Source: an uncultured Clostridia bacterium
GTDB lineage: Bacteria > Bacillota > Clostridia > Lachnospirales > CAMVHY01
DNA: 9,772 nucleotides
Assembly: GCA_947167415.1 (NCBI GenBank)
Contig: CAMVHY010000030.1
Coordinates: 1 to 9,772 of the forward strand
Direction: 5' to 3'
The translations under genes and the position numbers were made by a program. This document shows, piece after piece, positions 6,101 through 9,772 of this stretch; the stretch's first letter is position 1, and each line of letters starts with the position of its first letter. The notes beneath the pieces were generated by a model, which did not search any database, was not told the origin of the DNA, and was given only the letters and a program-made list of their open reading frames with translations.

Positions 6101-7652
6101 CTATAGATGTGTTTGTAATATTGTTAAAGATAATGCCAGCGACTTTCTCGCCTTCGGAACTAAGATAATTATTTGAACCGTATTCAAAACAATCCGCGCA
6201 CCAATCTTCAAAATATCCATTATTATTCTCAAGACATTTTTTAACTTGATCCGGATTTTTAAAAAATCGCTTCAATAACGAATCAATACTTTTTGTTTCA
6301 AGAGCTTTTTCAAGTTTTTTCTTCTCTTCTTCATCAAAATCCACAACATTTTCAAAATTAAAATCACGTTTAAAATATTCGACCGTATTTTTTATAAAAT
6401 TAAAGTTTTCTTTTCTCCATTCTTCCGCTTTAGTTACCTTCAATGCAATTTTGTTATATGATTCTCGTGCATTGCTTTTGATCTCATAATTCTTTACACC
6501 CTCATAGTAAAACCCTGATTTTCTCAATAAAAGTTCACTGTAACTGTGGATATTTTTGCTTTTTCCATTTTCCGATAGTGATATTGGTGATAAATCGCAT
6601 TGAAGTTCAAAAAACGAATATTTTACATAATTTTCACTTGGCACAGGGAAAAATGTGGAATAAATCCATGCATTGGCGTCGTGCGTATTTTTTCCGCTCG
6701 TAATCATTTCAAATCTTCCATCTTTATCATTGTATCGAACTTGATTTTCTTCAATAAATTTTTTTAAGTCTTCATTTTTTCCGCTTACATAATTCAAAAT
6801 TTCTTCTGCATAATCAGCTTTATTTGTTTTTTCGTCGGGCAATTTATTCCACAAAATGAAGCCAAGATAATTTTTACACAGATTAATATTATCTTTCGGA
6901 TAAATTTCATTAAAATCATATATATAACTGTCAGGTCCAACAAAACATCCGTTATCAAAAATTTCCTTTCTTAAAGTTTCAAGATTTCCATTGCTTAAGG
7001 ATGTCGTAAGAACACCATGACAAAAAAGGTTATTTCCATTATTGATTTTCAGGTGATCATCACTTAAAGTCATATTGAAATTCCGATAAAACTTCATCCA
7101 CTCGTATTTTTCTTCGGTGTAAATTTTTTCATAAAACCTATGCCAAAAATCATTTAAAGCCGTACTTTGATTGTCAAAATCTCGCCAACCACCATAAGAT
7201 AAATCCAAGTTTTTATTTGCTGGATTATTTTCATCCGAATTTAATTTGTACAAACCAGAAACAACGTTTCCAGCGATACTTGACGGCTCCTTTATACCAT
7301 ATTCATCATAAATATTTTTTTTGTCTTTTAAGCTCGATTTCCAACCCCAGCTTACTTCAAGATTATAACGTGAAATTCCAATCAAGTCCAAAAGTTTCAT
7401 AGATTCTTCCGACTTCTCATATTTTAATTTTATTTTGCCGAGATCACATGTATTTGACATCGGAAAAAATATTTTCCGAATAACACCATTTTTATCTTTT
7501 AATTCTGTTTTTGATTCATAATTATTTGCTGCAAATTCTGTAAAGTTTGCAACAACTGTACAAAACACAACTTCGCCTGTTTTTTTATTACGCAAAGCAA
7601 AAGGGATTTTTGTTTTTTCTTTCTTCGACGATTTGTCATCTTCAAATTCCAT
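3087..7652 (-). CDS. giant uncharacterised membrane-hairpin protein (1521 aa)
   Basis: I do not recognise this protein. The start is taken as ATG at 7652 because GGAGGAG lies six bases upstream; the in-frame TTG at 7667 overlaps that Shine-Dalgarno and is unlikely. There is no signal peptide. Residues 1 to about 1225 are a long soluble part with many aromatic residues and Lys/Glu-rich stretches, including probable coiled coils near 575-640 and 675-715. About 1230-1415 is a low-complexity acidic, Asn/Lys-rich linker containing an internal duplication. Two hydrophobic helices, about 1420-1439 and 1443-1465, are joined by a three-residue turn and flanked on both sides by basic residues. This implies a hairpin anchor with both ends in the cytoplasm, followed by a 56-residue polar tail. 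The strong promoter and own terminator argue for an active single-gene unit, perhaps acquired. A structural, envelope or defence role is possible, but nothing in the sequence decides it. Confidence 0.9.
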   Translation of the reverse strand: MEFEDDKSSKKEKTKIPFALRNKKTGEVVFCTVVANFTEFAANNYESKTELKDKNGVIRKIFFPMSNTCDLGKIKLKYEKSEESMKLLDLIGISRYNLEVSWGWKSSLKDKKNIYDEYGIKEPSSIAGNVVSGLYKLNSDENNPANKNLDLSYGGWRDFDNQSTALNDFWHRFYEKIYTEEKYEWMKFYRNFNMTLSDDHLKINNGNNLFCHGVLTTSLSNGNLETLRKEIFDNGCFVGPDSYIYDFNEIYPKDNINLCKNYLGFILWNKLPDEKTNKADYAEEILNYVSGKNEDLKKFIEENQVRYNDKDGRFEMITSGKNTHDANAWIYSTFFPVPSENYVKYSFFELQCDLSPISLSENGKSKNIHSYSELLLRKSGFYYEGVKNYEIKSNARESYNKIALKVTKAEEWRKENFNFIKNTVEYFKRDFNFENVVDFDEEEKKKLEKALETKSIDSLLKRFFKNPDQVKKCLENNNGYFEDWCADCFEYGSNNYLSSEGEKVAGIIFNNITNTSIAKKCNNMDEDNVKYGFSRALFECLQVNGNYDKFIEELRINLSFYIRNDQGSRLNKDAMKLKTEFRQKFVKFTTEIQKLRAEYNSKLQEYKKNHNNKIDTKDPEYQEIAAISKSADEKQKEMDEEFFSVKDFDFLKQKNIINENDFIQINKEALEIAKNKINALDLKKLMSEKKTLDNDEKELKNKIYNQFEDEIKNYPNISYEEFVARLNKKILICKYDGLEKTLFNMIWEFDLELKNNKNLENDYWDSMVIMRLYHLVQHFFHTAGILSDANELSENDMREIALNMEDVRFYLKTNPKKIILEKKKSAVENLIIRLFKGTSLEEKISGYIEWFKNGVNDFCQMTTEVIHITQSNGVSLATKNRQLKNGFFVNCDDGLIKSFCVPLQTLAESKENYNAKKFKPNIKEGVKLADPDETCNLTLNDNDDWEILDKDQIFELSDKSFDILINTATYITPKHLKKLIDCWNPEDYVKKMEDHLLNTSAGNSIFGLINKGEYINDKEKSEADGNGYRKELFPMIRELYKNCQQTSLENAIEFLEMQRECHYDYPIKISLEDLKNDFDFAVESMNKVWFRVDKLNIKSSYSSDSYYALLDKLDGILCQFEGEKFEPEGKEAQKKAMDSHPELILALYVLYYFGTKNYDSELRNIKNYEEEIFEFKDWQDFLDSISSEQYKRKNSRLRKMAEDFFTRFNRKDPAIKIVIDNYKNRGVFSSKGIDKEKEIKDDKLKNFKNKINNIEGENNDEFQEKDNFSESYEDDKSEENYISEKYVNDENKDKNEINTNTEENEADNNNIRIDSNIKNQNDSEIQEKNSSNESYENKKLNKDYVNKKTVEEKNKNEVEEKNKNEIHTNAEENEENKNKKPTVINYQLVIINNYGRTNDVNQQNSEDNKKPNTKYNKKKIALSILTALIFLLLIIAIISGNPIFIKTMIAIAVIYVTLIIILICYKDCVSKNEAQERIRFNNDMKGYGREIDRNLNLNREAEEKINLDQQYTNNQRYGFYN
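3531..3880 (-). repeat. internal duplication in the acidic linker of the giant protein
   Basis: The linker holds two diverged copies of a module of about 63-69 residues. The first reads EFQEK...SESYED...NEINTNTEENE and the second EIQEK...NESYEN...NEIHTNAEENE. At DNA level 3531-3568 matches 3738-3775 in 36 of 38 positions (offset 207), and the ESYE-coding segments near 3645 and 3834 also align (offset 189). The difference in offset reflects in-frame indels, including the 24-base tandem duplication nearby. Confidence 0.75.
3558..3605 (-). repeat. 24-bp perfect tandem duplication (VEEKNKNE x2)
   Basis: Two identical 24-base units, 3558-3581 and 3582-3605, encode the octapeptide VEEKNKNE twice in a row within the disordered linker of the giant protein. 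Being perfect and in frame, it looks recent and may vary in copy number between strains. Confidence 0.9.
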
Positions 7653-7688
7653 ATTGCACTCCTCCAAATTTTATCAACTACATTTTTT

Positions 7689-7717
7689 AGTATAAATAAA
7701 AAAATATTATTTGTCAA
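7689..7717 (-). promoter_or_regulatory. strong sigma-A promoter of the giant gene
   Basis: On the minus strand a perfect TTGACA (7717-7712) is followed after exactly 17 bases by TATACT (7694-7689), five of six consensus bases. Transcription would start near 7682, giving a leader of about 30 bases ending in GGAGGAG and the ATG at 7652. This is the clearest promoter linked to a gene in the window and suggests expression in growing cells rather than a sporulation-only gene. Confidence 0.8.
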
Positions 7718-7852
7718 GATTTTGTTTTTTTAAATAGATATTTAAGCAATAATTTTTAATTAGCATATTTATTTTTATGAGCAAAAAAATGATTTATATT
7801 AAAACGCGTGAAATTATTTATTTTAAATCAAAAAGTTTTGGAGGAATTTATT

Positions 7853-9451
7853 TTGTCCGAAAAAAATTCTTTTGTAAAGCAAGCGTCTGTTTTGGCGATG
7901 GCGAGTTTGCTTGTGAGATTTTTAGGATTTTTATATAGATTGCCATTGACAAAATTAATTGGCGACGAGGGAAATGGAATTTATAGCGCAGGATATTATT
8001 TATATACTTTTTTTTTAATTATGTCTTCGGCGGGATTGCCGGCTGCGATTTCAAAAATGGTTTCGGAAGAGACAGCAAAAAAAAATTTTATTGGTGCACA
8101 CGAAATTTTTAAGACAGCTTTAATTTTATCTGGAACAATTGGATTTTTAGCTTTTATATTAATTTTTTTTGGTGCTGAATCTTTTGCGAATATAATTGGC
8201 TCGCCAAAAAGTTTTTATGCGATTTTAAGTTTATCTCCGACTGTTTTTATCGTTGCAATCATGGCGGTATTTCGCGGTTATTTTCAAGGATTAAAAAATA
8301 CATGGCCGACAGCAATTTCGCAAATTATTGAACAAATATTTAACGCGGTTTTTAGTGTTTGGCTAGCTTTTATTTTAGTAAAAAAAAATGTTGCGTTAGG
8401 AGCGGCAGGCGGAACAATGGGAACAGGAATCGGTGCATTTTTTGGATTGCTGGCGATAGTTTTAATTTATTTTTTTAAACGCAATGATATTAAAAAAAAT
8501 TTTGCGTTAGGTATAAAAAAATCTAGCAATCAAAAAAAGATTTGTTGGGGAATAATAAAAACTTCTGTGCCGATTATTATTGGAACTGCGATTTTTAGTT
8601 TGACAAATTTAATTGACATGAAAATGGTAATGACTTGTCTGAAAAAAAATTTTAGCGAGCAACAGGCAAATATTTTATATGGACAATTGACAGGAAAATA
8701 TGTTGTTTTAACGACGTTACCGGTTTCGATTGCGACAGCGATTGCTACGGCGATTATTCCAAACATAGCATCAAAATTTGTTTTAAAAGATTTTGAGAAT
8801 GTCAAACAAAGAATAAATACGGCCTTAAGATTAACAATGATTTTATCTATTCCGGCAGCAATTGGAATGGGAGTTTTGGGAAAAGAAATTTTAATCATGT
8901 TGTTTCCAGAATATCCAGGTGGAGAAAAATTATTAATTGTTGGATCGATAAGTATAATTTTTTTGGCATTGGCACAGATTGCTACAGGAATTTTACAAGG
9001 GATTAACAAATTAAATATCCCGGCGATTGCAGCTTTTTTTGGTGCGTTAATAAAAATTCCGTTAAATTATTTTTTAATCACGAATCGAGAAATAAATATT
9101 TTAGGCGCCGTGATCAGTACGATTTTTTGTTATTTAGTAGCAGGAATTTTTGATTTGATTGTAATGTCACGAGAAATAAAATTTGTGCCGGATATTAACG
9201 GTTTTTTTGTAAAACCAATGATTGCGTCGATTATTATGGGCTTTTTGTGTCATTTTTTTTATGGCTGGTTTTATTTTTTATTTGGCAAAAATAATTTAGC
9301 TTTGATTTTAGACATATTTTTTGCCGTCATTTTTTATTTTGTATTTTTATTTTTATTGGGCGGGACAAAACACGAAGATTTAAAATTAATTCCAATGGGA
9401 AATAAAATTATTTTTATGATAGATAAAATTAGGCGAAAAAAATTAAATTAA
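7853..9451 (+). CDS. SpoVB/YtgP (MurJ-like) family lipid II flippase
   Basis: This is a multi-pass membrane protein of the MOP (MATE/MurJ-like) superfamily. Relatives move lipid-linked peptidoglycan precursor across the cytoplasmic membrane: YtgP/MurJ for the wall, SpoVB for spore cortex. The start is taken as TTG at 7853, eight bases after GGAGG (532 residues; B. subtilis SpoVB has 518). The in-frame GTG at 7808 lacks a good ribosome site and its extension would span that GGAGG. The N-terminal helix carries the family pattern LLVRFLGFLYRLPLTKLIG (about 19-37), then GLPAAISKMVSEE, and FRGYFQG at 140-146 followed by TAISQIIEQ. The late segment ILQGINKLNIPA is also typical. About 14 hydrophobic segments are visible, and the end is basic (KIRRKKLN). 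The first motif resembles SpoVB and FRGYFQG resembles YtgP, so paralogue assignment is open. It is divergent from the giant gene and monocistronic. Confidence 0.9.
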   Translation: MSEKNSFVKQASVLAMASLLVRFLGFLYRLPLTKLIGDEGNGIYSAGYYLYTFFLIMSSAGLPAAISKMVSEETAKKNFIGAHEIFKTALILSGTIGFLAFILIFFGAESFANIIGSPKSFYAILSLSPTVFIVAIMAVFRGYFQGLKNTWPTAISQIIEQIFNAVFSVWLAFILVKKNVALGAAGGTMGTGIGAFFGLLAIVLIYFFKRNDIKKNFALGIKKSSNQKKICWGIIKTSVPIIIGTAIFSLTNLIDMKMVMTCLKKNFSEQQANILYGQLTGKYVVLTTLPVSIATAIATAIIPNIASKFVLKDFENVKQRINTALRLTMILSIPAAIGMGVLGKEILIMLFPEYPGGEKLLIVGSISIIFLALAQIATGILQGINKLNIPAIAAFFGALIKIPLNYFLITNREINILGAVISTIFCYLVAGIFDLIVMSREIKFVPDINGFFVKPMIASIIMGFLCHFFYGWFYFLFGKNNLALILDIFFAVIFYFVFLFLLGGTKHEDLKLIPMGNKIIFMIDKIRRKKLN

Positions 9452-9460
9452 AATAAAAAC

Positions 9461-9488
9461 AAGACATGCTTGGAGGCATGTTTTTTTT
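9461..9488 (+). terminator. intrinsic terminator after the flippase gene
   Basis: The stem AAGACATGC (9461-9469) / GCATGTTTT (9476-9484) contains one G-U pair and a six-base loop TTGGAG, and is followed by a T-run to 9488. It begins ten bases after the flippase stop codon. Confidence 0.88.
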
Positions 9489-9497
9489 GCAAAAATT

Positions 9498-9511
9498 TTT
9501 ATGTACATAAA
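9498..9511. repeat. 14-bp perfect palindrome
   Basis: TTTATGTACATAAA is a perfect palindrome located after the flippase terminator and about 140 bases upstream of the outward promoter. A dimeric regulator site is possible, but the distance to the promoter is large and the core could arise by chance in AT-rich DNA. Confidence 0.4.
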
Positions 9512-9643
9512 TAATAAATTTAGCTTGTGCGAAAAAAATATTTTGAAACACAAAAATCAACACGTTTATATTTTTTTAATATAAAACAAAATAAATTCTT
9601 TTGCGAAGACAGATCAAAAAAAAAAAAAAATAAGCGAAAACCC

Positions 9644-9672
9644 TTGACAAAAGCAAAAAAGTATGATAATCT
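9644..9672 (+). promoter_or_regulatory. strong outward-facing promoter with extended -10
   Basis: A perfect TTGACA (9644-9649) is followed after 17 bases by TAATCT (9667-9672), with a TG one base upstream forming an extended -10. An overlapping alternative is GATAAT at 15-base spacing. It points out of the window to the right and has no ORF of its own inside it, so it should drive a gene or RNA beyond 9772. Confidence 0.65.
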
Positions 9673-9772
9673 AAAATTAGATATTGTTTTTAAAATAATT
9701 TTTTGCCCGATCGAATTTTTTTAATTTTTTATGTGTCGGTAAAAAAATCGATTGGTTTTTGATTTATTTTTT

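Larger units (their letters stand above)
9489..9772. other. gene-free 3' flank
   Basis: Very AT-rich sequence with no supported gene. It contains a 14-bp palindrome (9498-9511), a poly-A run of 15 (9616-9630), a strong plus-strand promoter (9644-9672), and a T-rich leader running out of the window. The next gene on the plus strand presumably begins beyond 9772, which would give it a leader of at least about 90 bases. Confidence 0.6.

Noticed and set aside
7653..7667. TTG at 7667 as the start of the giant protein
   Set aside because: This codon and the next overlap the GGAGGAG ribosome site that is perfectly placed for the ATG at 7652.
7740..7800. Sigma-E-like promoter for the flippase gene (ATA near 7750, CATATTTAT near 7764)
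   Set aside because: The -10 fits the consensus poorly and the spacing is short; such patterns are frequent in this AT-rich gap.
8530..9009. Minus-strand open frame of 159 codons inside the flippase gene
   Set aside because: It lies wholly antisense to a conserved gene, has no ribosome site, and its protein is a mirror of the membrane-helix codons.
9527..9724. 65-codon Lys/Phe-rich plus-strand frame
   Set aside because: It is low-complexity sequence, spans the poly-A run and the strong promoter at 9644-9672, and has no Shine-Dalgarno.

Overview
The window looks like chromosome from an endospore-forming, AT-rich member of the Firmicutes, probably a clostridial lineage. Two genes point that way: a SpoIVB-type S55 peptidase, a family tied to endospore formation, and a SpoVB/YtgP-type lipid II flippase. 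Leaders, Shine-Dalgarno sites (GGAGG, GAGGTGA), TTG/GTG starts and U-tract terminators are all typical of low-GC Gram-positives. I cannot name the species.

Layout. Positions 1-794 (minus strand) hold the 5' part of a gene for a protein built from near-identical 34-residue two-helix repeats; its 3' end lies outside the window. It is richer in GC (about 38% in the repeats) than its neighbours. An AT- and purine-rich gap (795-1105) carries a likely promoter for it. Next are a small orphan ORF (1106-1384, plus), a promoter with an inverted repeat over its -35 box, dCTP deaminase (1487-2005, plus) closed by a good terminator, and a SpoIVB peptidase gene (2121-3053, plus) that encodes the full catalytic triad but no PDZ domain. 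Convergent to it, ending only 33 bases away, is a 4.6 kb minus-strand gene (3087-7652) for an unrecognised 1521-residue protein with coiled coils, a duplicated acidic/Asn-rich linker and a C-terminal two-helix membrane hairpin. This gene has its own strong promoter and terminator. Divergent from it is the SpoVB/YtgP-family flippase (7853-9451, plus), with its own terminator. The last 280 bases hold no gene, but contain a 14-bp palindrome and a strong outward-facing promoter.

How it fits together. Spore function is represented by SpoIVB (intercompartmental signalling for sigma-K activation) and perhaps by the flippase (lipid II export for cortex or wall). dCTP deaminase is nucleotide housekeeping. 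No operon is evident: nearly every gene has its own promoter or terminator. The two parts most worth pursuing are the uncharacterised 34-residue repeat protein, whose differences are concentrated in the loop between its helices, and the giant membrane-anchored orphan lying between the two spore/envelope genes. No RNA gene, insertion sequence or CRISPR array was seen.
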